From: CAZTCJ01 sp964612085
Lineage (GTDB): Bacteria; Pseudomonadota; Alphaproteobacteria; JAJFIK01
Assembly: GCA_964612085.1 (NCBI GenBank)
Contig: CAZTCJ010000114.1
Location: forward strand, 1 to 10,235
Direction: 5' to 3'
DNA: 10,235 nt
Shown: positions 1 to 6,209 of the stretch, one piece after another
Numbering within the stretch: the first letter of the stretch is position 1
Layout: the number at the start of each line of letters is the position of its first letter
Notes under the pieces: model-generated
Databases searched by the model: none
What the model was told of the DNA's origin: nothing
Seen by the model: the letters and a program-made list of their open reading frames with translations, nothing else
Translations under genes and position numbers: made by a program

Positions 1-787
1 CGTGGTTGACCCCATTGAGGGCGACATGTCCTGCGGCGAATACGGGCCGGGGCGCATGGCGGAGCCTTTGGAAATCGTCTCGGCCATTGAGGAGGTCTTC
101 CGCGGCGAGGCGAAGACGAAGCCACTCGCAGGACGCAAGGCGCTCATCACCGCCGGGCCGACCCATGAGCCCATCGACCCGGTGCGCTATATCGCCAACC
201 GCTCCAGCGGCAAGCAAGGCTACGCCATCGCGCGTGCTTTGAGCGCTCTGGGGGCGGAGGTTCATCTGATCTCCGGCCCGGCCCACCTGCCGGACCCGGA
301 CGGGATCAACACGGTCCGCGTGGAAACGGCCCACGAGATGCTTGAGGCCTGCGAGGCGGTTTTGCCTGCGGATATCGGTGTGTTCACCGCCGCCGTCGCC
401 GACTGGCGCGTGGCCATGGGGGCGGATCAGAAGATCAAGAAGACGCCCAATGGCGGCCCGCCGCCGCTCAATCTTGCGGAAAACCCCGACATCCTGGCGA
501 CCGTCGCCCAGCGGGCCCAGAACCGCCCGGCGCTGGTCATCGGTTTTGCGGCGGAGACGGAGCATGTGGTCGAGCACGCCAAGGCCAAGCGCGCCCGCAA
601 GGGCTGCGACTGGCTGGTGGCGAACGATGTCTCTACGGCGGCCGGGGTCATGGGCGGCGATTTCAACACGGTGCATCTGATCCGGGAGACAGGCGTCGAA
701 GACTGGCCACGCGCGACCAAGCAGGAGGTGGCGGACCGGCTCGCCCAACTCATCGCCGCCCATTTCGGCACCGGCGCCACCCCATAG
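1..787 (+). CDS. coaBC: CoaBC, 3' part: phosphopantothenoylcysteine decarboxylase / phosphopantothenate-cysteine ligase
   Basis: This is the C-terminal ~261 residues of the bifunctional coenzyme A biosynthesis enzyme; the frame is open to the left edge, so the 5' end lies outside the window (whole proteins are usually about 400 residues). The visible N-terminus carries the end of the CoaC half: the substrate clamp GDMSCGEYGPGRMAEP (visible residues 7-22). The CoaB ligase half, which joins 4'-phosphopantothenate to cysteine using CTP, follows. It shows GPTHEPIDPVRYIANRSSGK (52-71), AAVADW (130-135), KIKK (144-147), ENPDIL (160-165), GFAAETE (181-187) and the KRARKGCDWLVAND segment (196-209). 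All expected CoaB motifs are present, so the gene looks functional. It ends 9 bp before dut and probably shares its transcript. The only uncertainty is the missing start. Confidence 0.96.
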   Translation, partial: VVDPIEGDMSCGEYGPGRMAEPLEIVSAIEEVFRGEAKTKPLAGRKALITAGPTHEPIDPVRYIANRSSGKQGYAIARALSALGAEVHLISGPAHLPDPDGINTVRVETAHEMLEACEAVLPADIGVFTAAVADWRVAMGADQKIKKTPNGGPPPLNLAENPDILATVAQRAQNRPALVIGFAAETEHVVEHAKAKRARKGCDWLVANDVSTAAGVMGGDFNTVHLIRETGVEDWPRATKQEVADRLAQLIAAHFGTGATP

Positions 788-796
788 GAGAGAGAT

Positions 797-1264
797 ATGT
801 CCGGACACGACGTTACGGTTGCCGTCAAACGCCTGCCCCATGGGCAAGGGCTCGACCTGCCTGCCTACAAGACCACGGGTGCGGCGGGCGCGGACATCCT
901 GGCGGCCATCGCTCCGGATACGGAGATGGTGATCGCTCCGGGCGCGCGGGAAGCGGTGCCCACGGGCCTTGCCTTCGCCGTGCCGGAAGGCTTCGAGATC
1001 CAGGTGCGGCCGCGCTCCGGCCTGGCGCGCAATCACGGCGTCACGCTGGTCAATGCGCCGGGCACGGTCGATGCGGATTATCGCGGCGAGGTCATGGCGA
1101 TCCTGTGCAATCTGAGCACGGAGCCCTTCACCATCCGCCGGGGCGACCGGATCGCCCAGATCGTGCTCGCGCCCGTGACGCGCATTGCATGGGCCGAAAC
1201 CGATACGCTCGATGAAACCGAACGGGGCCAGGGCGGTTTCGGCTCCACCGGAACGACCGGATAA
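797..1264 (+). CDS. dut: dUTPase (deoxyuridine 5'-triphosphate nucleotidohydrolase)
   Basis: The enzyme hydrolyses dUTP to dUMP and pyrophosphate, keeping uracil out of DNA and supplying the thymidylate precursor; it is a cytosolic homotrimer in this family. The 155-residue length is typical. All five trimeric dUTPase motifs are visible in order: AGADILAA (30-37), RPRSGLA (71-77), GTVDADYRGEV (89-99, with the catalytic Asp of the D-A-D-Y-R core), GDRIAQIVL (116-124) and the glycine-rich C-terminal arm RGQGGFGSTG (143-152), which closes over the active site. The ATG at 797 is preceded by AGGAGAGA at 786-793, a good ribosome binding site that overlaps the coaBC stop codon; this supports translational linkage to coaBC. 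The coaBC-dut order is a common alphaproteobacterial arrangement. Confidence 0.98.
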   Translation: MSGHDVTVAVKRLPHGQGLDLPAYKTTGAAGADILAAIAPDTEMVIAPGAREAVPTGLAFAVPEGFEIQVRPRSGLARNHGVTLVNAPGTVDADYRGEVMAILCNLSTEPFTIRRGDRIAQIVLAPVTRIAWAETDTLDETERGQGGFGSTGTTG

Positions 1265-1297
1265 CAGCGCGCGCCAGAGAAAGCGAGAGACTTCAGT

Positions 1298-1750
1298 ATG
1301 CTGCGTTTATCGAAGAAAATGGTTCTGGCTTTGGAAGCGGTGGTGGATATCGCCTATAACGCCCGGCCGGAACCCGTCCAGTCGAAGGAAATCACCCGCC
1401 GCCAGGGCATCCCCCAGCGCTATCTGGAACAGGTGATGCAGCATCTGGTGCATGCGGACATTCTGCGCGGCGTGCGCGGCCCCCGGGGCGGCTACCGGCT
1501 CGCCCGCGAGCGTCGGCGCATTACCGCAGGCGATGTGGTCCGCGTGGTCGCGGCGCTCGAAGCGAGTGAGGAAGGCGCCATCGAAAGCACCTCGCCTTTG
1601 GGCGAAAAGGTCATTCACCCCTTGCTCGAAGAGGTGCAGAACGAGGTCATGAGCCGTCTCGATTCCGTAACGATCGAGGATCTCTGCCGTCAGGCGGAGG
1701 AGACCGGCGTCCAGACCCGCAACGCCCAGAAGCTCGATTTCACCATTTAA
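1298..1750 (+). CDS. Rrf2-family transcriptional regulator, CymR-like, with a CysE-like C-terminal tail
   Basis: This 150-residue protein is a winged-helix DNA-binding regulator of the Rrf2 family. The N-terminus MLRLSKKMVLALEAVVDIA, the helix-turn-helix around residues 28-50 and the wing GVRGPRGGYRLAR (58-70) are typical. Unlike IscR, there is no cysteine triplet near residues 90-105; the only cysteine is Cys130, so an Fe-S cluster of the IscR kind is not expected. In this it resembles CymR, the cysteine-metabolism repressor of Firmicutes that forms a complex with CysK. The gene lies 33 bp after dut and 70 bp before cysK, all on one strand. The protein ends in KLDFTI; a C-terminal Ile in such a tetrapeptide is how CysE inserts into CysK. 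The inference is that this regulator senses cysteine or O-acetylserine status by binding CysK. The ribosome binding site is weak (GAGAG near 1285-1290). Family assignment is firm; the regulatory role is inferred. Confidence 0.93.
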   Translation: MLRLSKKMVLALEAVVDIAYNARPEPVQSKEITRRQGIPQRYLEQVMQHLVHADILRGVRGPRGGYRLARERRRITAGDVVRVVAALEASEEGAIESTSPLGEKVIHPLLEEVQNEVMSRLDSVTIEDLCRQAEETGVQTRNAQKLDFTI

Positions 1751-1820
1751 GCGCTCGTAATTCAGACGAGCATTCATACATGCTTTTTCTAACGAGCATG
1801 CTGATCCCAAGGAGGCTCCC
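1751..1820 (+). promoter_or_regulatory. Repeat-rich cysK leader: candidate operator or attenuator, with ribosome binding site
   Basis: The 70-bp gap between the Rrf2 gene and cysK is AT-richer than the coding DNA on either side. It holds four alternating elements: GCTCGT (1753-1758), ACGAGCAT (1766-1773), CATGCT (1779-1784) and ACGAGCATG (1792-1800). Neighbours are complementary: 1753-1758 with 1766-1771, 1769-1773 with 1780-1784 (followed by a T run at 1784-1788), and 1779-1784 with 1795-1800. ACGAGCAT is thus repeated directly 26 bp apart. The region could be an operator for the Rrf2 regulator, or an RNA switch. A strong ribosome binding site AAGGAGG (1809-1815) sits 5 nt before the cysK ATG and fixes that start. 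No clear -35/-10 pair was identified. Confidence 0.55.
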
Positions 1821-2804
1821 ATGAGCGCCAACCCATCCGCCAGCGATCCGCGCCCCTTCGCGCCCGGCCGGGGCCGGATCTACGACTGCATCACCGACAC
1901 GATCGGCGCCACGCCGCTGGTGCGCCTGAAACGTCTGCCCCAGGAGCATGGCGTCAAGGCCGATCTCCTGTTCAAGCTTGAGTTCTTCAATCCCATTTCG
2001 AGCGTGAAGGACCGTATCGGCGTCGCCATGATCGAAGCGCTGGAAGCGGAAGGCCGCATCGGTCCGGATACGGTGCTGATCGAGCCCACCTCCGGCAATA
2101 CGGGCATCGCGCTTGCCTTCGTCGCCGCCGCCAAGGGCTACAAGCTCATTCTGGTGATGCCCGAAAGCATGTCCATGGAACGGCGCAAAATGCTGACTCT
2201 GATGGGTGCGCAACTCGATCTGACGCCTGCGGATAAAGGCATGAAAGGCGCGCTCGCCCGGGCCAAGGAACTGCTGGAGCAGACGCCCAACGCGGTCATG
2301 CCCCAGCAATTCGAGAACCCGGCCAACCCGGCCATTCACCGCTCCACCACGGCGGAGGAAATCTGGCACGATACGGACGGCAAGGCCGATGTGCTGATTT
2401 CCGGCGTCGGCACCGGCGGCACGCTGACCGGCGTCTCGCAGGTCCTGAAAAGCCGTAAACCCGAATTCCGCACCATCGCCGTGGAGCCGGAAGACAGCCC
2501 CGTGCTGTCGGGTGGCGATCCGGGCCCCCACAAGATTCAAGGCATCGGCGCGGGCTTCGTGCCGCCCATTCTGCAGACGGATCTAATCGACGAGGTGGTG
2601 ACCATCGGCAATGAACGGGCCTTCGACCTGGCGCGCAAGGCGGCGCGGGTGGAAGGCGTGCCCGGCGGCATTTCCTCCGGCGCGGCCATTGGCGCGGCGC
2701 TGGAAGTGGGCGCGCGGCCCGAAATGGCGGGCAAGCAGATCGTGACGATCATCCCGTCCTTCGCGGAACGCTATCTCTCCACGGCGCTGTTCGAAGGGCT
2801 TTGA
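1821..2804 (+). CDS. cysK: Cysteine synthase A (O-acetylserine sulfhydrylase)
   Basis: This is a PLP-dependent fold-type II enzyme that makes L-cysteine from O-acetyl-L-serine and sulfide in the cytosol. The 327-residue protein has the PLP lysine in SSVKDRIG (Lys63), the substrate loop PTSGNTG (89-95), the PLP-phosphate loop GVGTGGTLTG (195-204), PGGISSGAA (281-289) with the pyridine-nitrogen-contacting Ser, and a C-terminal PSFAERYLSTALF segment. No haem-binding or CBS regulatory domain is present, so it is CysK-like rather than cystathionine beta-synthase. The start ATG at 1821 follows an excellent AAGGAGG. It lies directly downstream of an Rrf2 regulator and a repeat-rich leader, suggesting control by cysteine or sulfur status. 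CysM-type activity cannot be strictly excluded from sequence alone, but the length and motifs fit CysK. Confidence 0.96.
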   Translation: MSANPSASDPRPFAPGRGRIYDCITDTIGATPLVRLKRLPQEHGVKADLLFKLEFFNPISSVKDRIGVAMIEALEAEGRIGPDTVLIEPTSGNTGIALAFVAAAKGYKLILVMPESMSMERRKMLTLMGAQLDLTPADKGMKGALARAKELLEQTPNAVMPQQFENPANPAIHRSTTAEEIWHDTDGKADVLISGVGTGGTLTGVSQVLKSRKPEFRTIAVEPEDSPVLSGGDPGPHKIQGIGAGFVPPILQTDLIDEVVTIGNERAFDLARKAARVEGVPGGISSGAAIGAALEVGARPEMAGKQIVTIIPSFAERYLSTALFEGL

Positions 2805-2811
2805 GACAAGG

Positions 2812-2843
2812 CCGGCCCGCTCGATTGTCTTTGGGCGGACCGG
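2812..2843 (+). terminator. GC-rich hairpin downstream of cysK, possible terminator
   Basis: CCGGCCCGC (2812-2820) can pair with GCGGACCGG (2835-2843) with one mismatch and a 14-nt loop, starting 7 bp after the cysK stop. No T-run follows, so it is not a textbook intrinsic terminator; it may be a transcript-end-stabilising hairpin or incidental. The remaining non-coding DNA to 2962 shows no other recognisable element. Confidence 0.3.
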
Positions 2844-2962
2844 TTCTCGCGGGCGCGGGCGGCGGTGGGGGCACTCCCATGCAACAGCAAAAGGTCCGGC
2901 GGTTCAGGGCACCGTTCTTTTTGCCGTTTCCGTTTATGGAGAACACCACGCAAGGCTATGAA

Positions 2963-3271
2963 ATGACCGAGCGGACCGAGAACTGGTTCCGGCTCTTCTC
3001 CTATTACAGCGTAATCTTATTCTTCCTGACCCTGATCGCCACGGCGACTTACGCTTCCGAGCTTCATCTATTAATTTTGGTGATGTTGGCCTTTTTCATC
3101 TGTGTTATTCCTTTTTGGACTTTGCACCGCTTAGGCAAAAAGATAAACCGCGAAGAAGCTCGTACTTACGACGATCCGCCGTTTTGGCTGTGGCTCAATC
3201 ACTACGCGACACTGGGAATTGCGCTGCTGTCACTTTACAGCAGCCTGCGGAGTATTCTTTCCGATACCTAA
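2963..3271 (+). CDS. Small hypothetical membrane protein, three predicted transmembrane segments
   Basis: I do not recognise this 102-residue protein. The start chosen is the ATG at 2963 (MTERTENWFRLF), which has AAGG at 2952-2955 with 7-nt spacing. The upstream in-frame starts at 2801 (TTG), 2879 and 2936 have no convincing ribosome binding site and would add a Gly- or Pro-rich, non-membrane stretch. Three hydrophobic segments are visible: roughly residues 12-30, 34-52 and 75-98. They are separated by a basic, charged loop (HRLGKKINREEA) that suggests a cytoplasmic side. The DNA is clearly less GC-rich than its surroundings and uses TTA and CTA leucine codons that are rare in neighbouring genes, a sign of separate origin or relaxed selection. 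Its TAA stop overlaps the stop codon of the convergent hydrolase gene. Function is unknown. Confidence 0.7.
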   Translation: MTERTENWFRLFSYYSVILFFLTLIATATYASELHLLILVMLAFFICVIPFWTLHRLGKKINREEARTYDDPPFWLWLNHYATLGIALLSLYSSLRSILSDT

Positions 3272-4278
3272 AGCCGGAACCGGCCTTGGCCCGTCTCCGT
3301 GCGCAGATTGGCCAGGGCCGTCCGGTCGTCGCTCAAGACCGCGCGGATATCCTCGATCACGCGGGTGCTTTGCAGATAATGCCGGTGGCGCTGCTGATCG
3401 TGGACCCGGTCGAAATCCACATGCTCGCAATCGACCGCCATGATCTCGCAATCATCGAGCACGGACGGGCCCGCGCCGCGCGGCCCCACTTGGCCCAGGC
3501 GCTCCGCAAACAGATTGTCCGACAGGCGCAAAAGCTTATCCGTCCGGTCATAATAGGCCACGATGCGCCGCGCGAATTTCGCCAAGGGCCCGAGCTTGAC
3601 CGGCGAGGCGAGACAGTCGGCGTCTTCGTCCGCATGGGCCAGGATCACCGTGTCGAACAGGCGGATCCGCCGGTAGGTGGGCAACTGAATAATGCCCTGG
3701 ATCGCCTGGCGCAAGGCGAAGGCGCCGAGACTGTGCGCCAGCAGATGAATGCGCTTGCCGCATAAGGCGTCGTCCGACATGCGCAAGGCCACGACAAAAT
3801 CGATGAGCCGCCCATAAGCCCGCGCCATTGCGGGACCGCTCGCCTGGGCATCGTCCCGGTCGAACAGATAGTTCATCGGATCGGCTAATCCGTTGGTCGG
3901 GTAGGAAAAAATGAACGGCAAGAGCGCGCCGTTATCCATACCGTAAGCCCGCGCGCATTGGGCCGCCGCTTCGGCCGCCGTGTCGAGGGAATGGGCCGCG
4001 CCGTGCAGATAAATCAGGATATCGCCCGTATACGGATCGCGCGCCAGTTCCAGCATGCGCCGGAAGGCGGTGGACGAGCCCCTGGGCGCCCAATCGATCC
4101 GCACCATGTCGCCATCGGTGATTTCCCGCTTACGCTCGGCGAAGACCTCGGTCTCCGTCGCCTTGCCGTCGTCATCGATCATGACGCGGCCGAAGCGGAT
4201 CAGGGCCGGGGATTCATTGATCCCGTTACGGATCTTCGTACCGTTAATGTCCCGGTTGGTGGCGAAAAAGACCTCCAC
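3268..4278 (-). CDS. Alpha/beta hydrolase, DUF900-like
   Basis: This 336-residue protein has the features of the DUF900-type alpha/beta hydrolases: an N-terminal VFFATNR (3-9), a strand leading into YLHG (90-93, oxyanion region), FSYPTNG (124-130) and the nucleophile elbow AHSLG with Ser183. Asp217 or Asp219 in AHADEDAD and His300 in RHRHYLQS are candidate members of the catalytic triad. Substrate is unknown; an esterase or lipase-like activity is the family-level expectation. The GTG start at 4278 follows GAGGAGAAGG and lies 11 bp after the DUF1906-SH3 gene, so the two are probably co-transcribed. The conserved domain begins right at the N-terminus and no signal peptide is visible. Its stop codon (3268-3270) overlaps that of the convergent small membrane protein gene. 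The elbow has Ala-His rather than the commoner Gly-His. Confidence 0.88.
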   Translation of the reverse strand: MEVFFATNRDINGTKIRNGINESPALIRFGRVMIDDDGKATETEVFAERKREITDGDMVRIDWAPRGSSTAFRRMLELARDPYTGDILIYLHGAAHSLDTAAEAAAQCARAYGMDNGALLPFIFSYPTNGLADPMNYLFDRDDAQASGPAMARAYGRLIDFVVALRMSDDALCGKRIHLLAHSLGAFALRQAIQGIIQLPTYRRIRLFDTVILAHADEDADCLASPVKLGPLAKFARRIVAYYDRTDKLLRLSDNLFAERLGQVGPRGAGPSVLDDCEIMAVDCEHVDFDRVHDQQRHRHYLQSTRVIEDIRAVLSDDRTALANLRTETGQGRFRL

Positions 4279-4289
4279 GGACCTTCTCC

Positions 4290-5183
4290 TCAGTAAACGG
4301 ACATGAGGAACGCGCTATGGGCGCAGCCGTCGATAATGCCGTCGCCGCGCGTATCGATGATGCACCACTCACCGACCCGGCCCACCACCGTCACCACAAG
4401 GCCGTAGGGCATGACCTCGACCACGTCGAAAGTGGTGGCGGGGCCCGCGCGCAGCCGCAGGCCTTCGCGGGATTTCACCACGTATGACTGGGGCTCGGGC
4501 AAGGCGAAGCCGCCCCAATCGGCCGAGGTGATGGGCAGCGGCGGACCATCATGGCGGAACGCGCCGAAATCGGGCCGCGCGGGATTGGGCTCGTTGGGAT
4601 CGATGGAAATGCTGCACAGGGTGATCGGCAGTTTCTGGGTCAGCGACCAGGCGCCGGAGCGGTAGAACTCGTCATAGCCCCGGAACCCGGTGGACTGGGA
4701 CAGCCAGGCATGCTGGGCGAGCCCCGCATCGAGCATGGTCTGGCACACCAGCCCCGATCCGTAGACCCCCAAATGATAGCGGTCGATGCTATCGCCCATC
4801 TGCGCGAACTGCGCGTCCACCGCGCGGAAATAGGGCACGATGGCGTTTTGCAGATCCGCCTGGCTGGCGTCGTAATCGACGGCGAAATAGATCGTCGAGC
4901 CCAGCGGCTGATGGATGGTGTTTTGCGCATAGTCCAGACAATAGGCGGCGTTGCGCTCAGCCAGCTCTTGGGAAAAATCGCCGGGCCCGCGGCCGTAATC
5001 CTGGTAGACCACCGCCACATTGAAGAAATTCGAGCTAAGGAGAAAAAACTCCGTAGGCGTCAGGCGTTTCTCCGACTGGCGCGTGGTGCGGCTGTAATAG
5101 CGCAGGACCGTGTGCACCCCCGCCCGCTTGAGGCAGGTGATGTGGCGCGCGCAATTGCGGTTGGTGTCGATGATGCCGACCAC
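4290..5183 (-). CDS. DUF1906 glycoside-hydrolase-like protein with C-terminal bacterial SH3 domain
   Basis: The 297-residue protein begins with a DUF1906 (Rv2525c-like) TIM-barrel domain, about residues 2-195. It shows GIIDTNRN (3-10) with Asp6, TVLRYYS (25-31), LTPTEF (41-46), IYFAVDYD (98-105) with Asp103, and HLGVYGSGLVC (137-147). DUF1906 proteins resemble glycoside hydrolases of the lysozyme-like barrel type and are suspected to act on the cell wall, but activity is not well established. An SH3-like domain follows, about residues 233-296 (SREGLRLRAGP, then GEWCIID), of a type that often binds peptidoglycan. No signal peptide is visible at the GTG start (5183), which has GGAGAAGG upstream with 8-nt spacing. 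That is odd for a wall-active enzyme and suggests an intracellular role, non-Sec export or release by lysis. It is first in an operon with the alpha/beta hydrolase. Confidence 0.87.
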   Translation of the reverse strand: MVGIIDTNRNCARHITCLKRAGVHTVLRYYSRTTRQSEKRLTPTEFFLLSSNFFNVAVVYQDYGRGPGDFSQELAERNAAYCLDYAQNTIHQPLGSTIYFAVDYDASQADLQNAIVPYFRAVDAQFAQMGDSIDRYHLGVYGSGLVCQTMLDAGLAQHAWLSQSTGFRGYDEFYRSGAWSLTQKLPITLCSISIDPNEPNPARPDFGAFRHDGPPLPITSADWGGFALPEPQSYVVKSREGLRLRAGPATTFDVVEVMPYGLVVTVVGRVGEWCIIDTRGDGIIDGCAHSAFLMSVY

Positions 5184-5333
5184 GGGCGGCCCCTTCTCCG
5201 CTCTTTTTATCCGACCTTCGCTCTTAGCACGGGTCGCGGGAGCGCTCTACCGCCGGGCGCATGGTCAATGGACGTACCCCAAAAGAGCGAGCGCCCTCTT
5301 TGCGAAACGCGGGAGTGGGCCCATATTGGAGCC
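5184..5333. promoter_or_regulatory. Divergent promoter region with repeated CGCTCT motifs
   Basis: This 150-bp gap separates the divergent DUF1906-SH3 and MoeB/ThiF genes and must hold promoters for both. It contains a perfect 9-bp inverted repeat, CGCTCTTTT at 5199-5207 and AAAAGAGCG at 5281-5289. Further CGCTCT copies are at 5219-5224 and 5243-5248, the latter inside the palindrome GAGCGCTC (5240-5247). No confident -35/-10 boxes were found. Confidence 0.45.
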
Positions 5334-6131
5334 ATGACCCTGACCGACCAGCAGATTGACCGCTATGCCCGCCATCTCGTGTTGCGCGAGGTCGGCGGCG
5401 AAGGCCAGCAGTGGCTGCTCAAATCCCGCGTGCTGATTGTGGGCGCAGGGGGGCTCGGCTCGCCTTTGGCACTTTATCTGGCGGCGGCCGGTGTCGGCAC
5501 GCTGGGGATCGTCGATGACGACGCGGTGAGCCTCTCCAATCTGCAGCGGCAAATTCTGCATAAGGACGGGTCGGTCGGCAGACCGAAAACGGCCAGCGCC
5601 GCGGAGAGCCTGAAAGAGATCAATCCGGACGTCACGGTCGAGGCGCATCAGACCCGTCTGACGGCGGGCAATGCGCTCGACCTGATCCGGACCTATGACA
5701 TCGTGGCGGACGGCAGCGACAGTTTCGCCACCCGCCTGCTCGTCAACGATGCCTGTTTCCTGAGCGGGAAGACGCTGGTCTCGGCCGCCGTCGCCCGCTT
5801 CGACGGCCAACTGGCAACCTACAAGGCCCATGAACGCAAGGCGGGCGGGCCGCCTTATCCCTGTTACCGCTGTCTGGTGCCGAACGTGCCCGACGGCGGC
5901 GGTCAGGACACCTGTTCCGAGGTCGGCATATTGGGCGCGGTGGCGGGCGTCATGGGCGCGGCCCAGGCGGTCGAGGTCATCAAGGAACTCTTGGGTATCG
6001 GCGAGACCATGGCGGGCCGTCTGGCGCTTTACGATTTTCTGAGCGGCGACCAGCGGATCGTGAAGCTGCCTGCCGATCCCGCCTGCGCCTTGTGTGGCGC
6101 GCAGGCCACAATCACCGCGCTTTCCGTGTAA
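5334..6131 (+). CDS. moeB: MoeB/ThiF-family adenylyltransferase (E1-like)
   Basis: This E1-like enzyme uses ATP to adenylate the C-terminal glycine of a ubiquitin-fold sulfur carrier (MoaD for molybdopterin, or ThiS for thiamine). The 265-residue length is normal. Visible features are the N-terminal RYARHLVLREVGGEGQ (10-25), nucleotide-binding GAGGLGSPL (37-45), DDDAVSLSNLQRQ (61-73) with the arginine finger, ADGSDSFATR (125-134), zinc-binding pairs Cys177/Cys180 and Cys251/Cys254, and Cys194 in TCSEVGILG. No rhodanese domain is attached. The ATG at 5334 was chosen because MTLTDQQIDRYARH fits the family N-terminus; the upstream open frame is antisense to the neighbouring gene. The GGAG at 5328-5331 is only 2 nt from the start, so initiation may be inefficient. 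No sulfur-carrier gene lies nearby, so MoeB versus ThiF remains open. Confidence 0.93.
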   Translation: MTLTDQQIDRYARHLVLREVGGEGQQWLLKSRVLIVGAGGLGSPLALYLAAAGVGTLGIVDDDAVSLSNLQRQILHKDGSVGRPKTASAAESLKEINPDVTVEAHQTRLTAGNALDLIRTYDIVADGSDSFATRLLVNDACFLSGKTLVSAAVARFDGQLATYKAHERKAGGPPYPCYRCLVPNVPDGGGQDTCSEVGILGAVAGVMGAAQAVEVIKELLGIGETMAGRLALYDFLSGDQRIVKLPADPACALCGAQATITALSV

Positions 6132-6209
6132 AAGACCCAGAAAGCGCGTGCATTGCGCGTCTGCCTTGTGTTTTCTGTGCGGCCTTTTCTCTGGGGGATG
6201 AGGTCGCCC

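Noticed and set aside
1740..2540. 266-codon - strand open frame opposite cysK
   Set aside because: A shadow of cysK caused by third-position GC; no recognisable protein features.
2774..2786. PSFAERYLS in CysK where other bacteria often have Gly before Glu
   Set aside because: Ala at this position is, as far as I recall, common in alphaproteobacterial CysK proteins, so it is not evidence of altered function.
4325..4353. Dockerin or EF-hand-like loop DTRGDGIIDG in the DUF1906-SH3 protein (residues 277-286)
   Set aside because: The third ligand position is Arg and position 12 is Ala, and the segment aligns better with the normal last strands of a bacterial SH3 domain.
4551..5333. Long + strand open frame running into moeB, as if moeB had a 260-residue N-terminal extension
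   Set aside because: It is antisense to the well-supported DUF1906-SH3 gene and its translation is low-complexity and Arg/Ala/Gly-rich. The MoeB family N-terminus begins at ATG 5334.
5184..5600. moeB upstream ATG at 5268 giving a 22-residue longer protein
   Set aside because: The extra residues do not match the family N-terminus and no ribosome binding site precedes 5268; 5334 is preferred despite its short spacing.
6138..6160. Short GCGC inverted repeat between moeB and the ABC transporter gene
   Set aside because: The stem is only 4 bp of a self-complementary sequence expected often in GC-rich DNA, and no T run follows.
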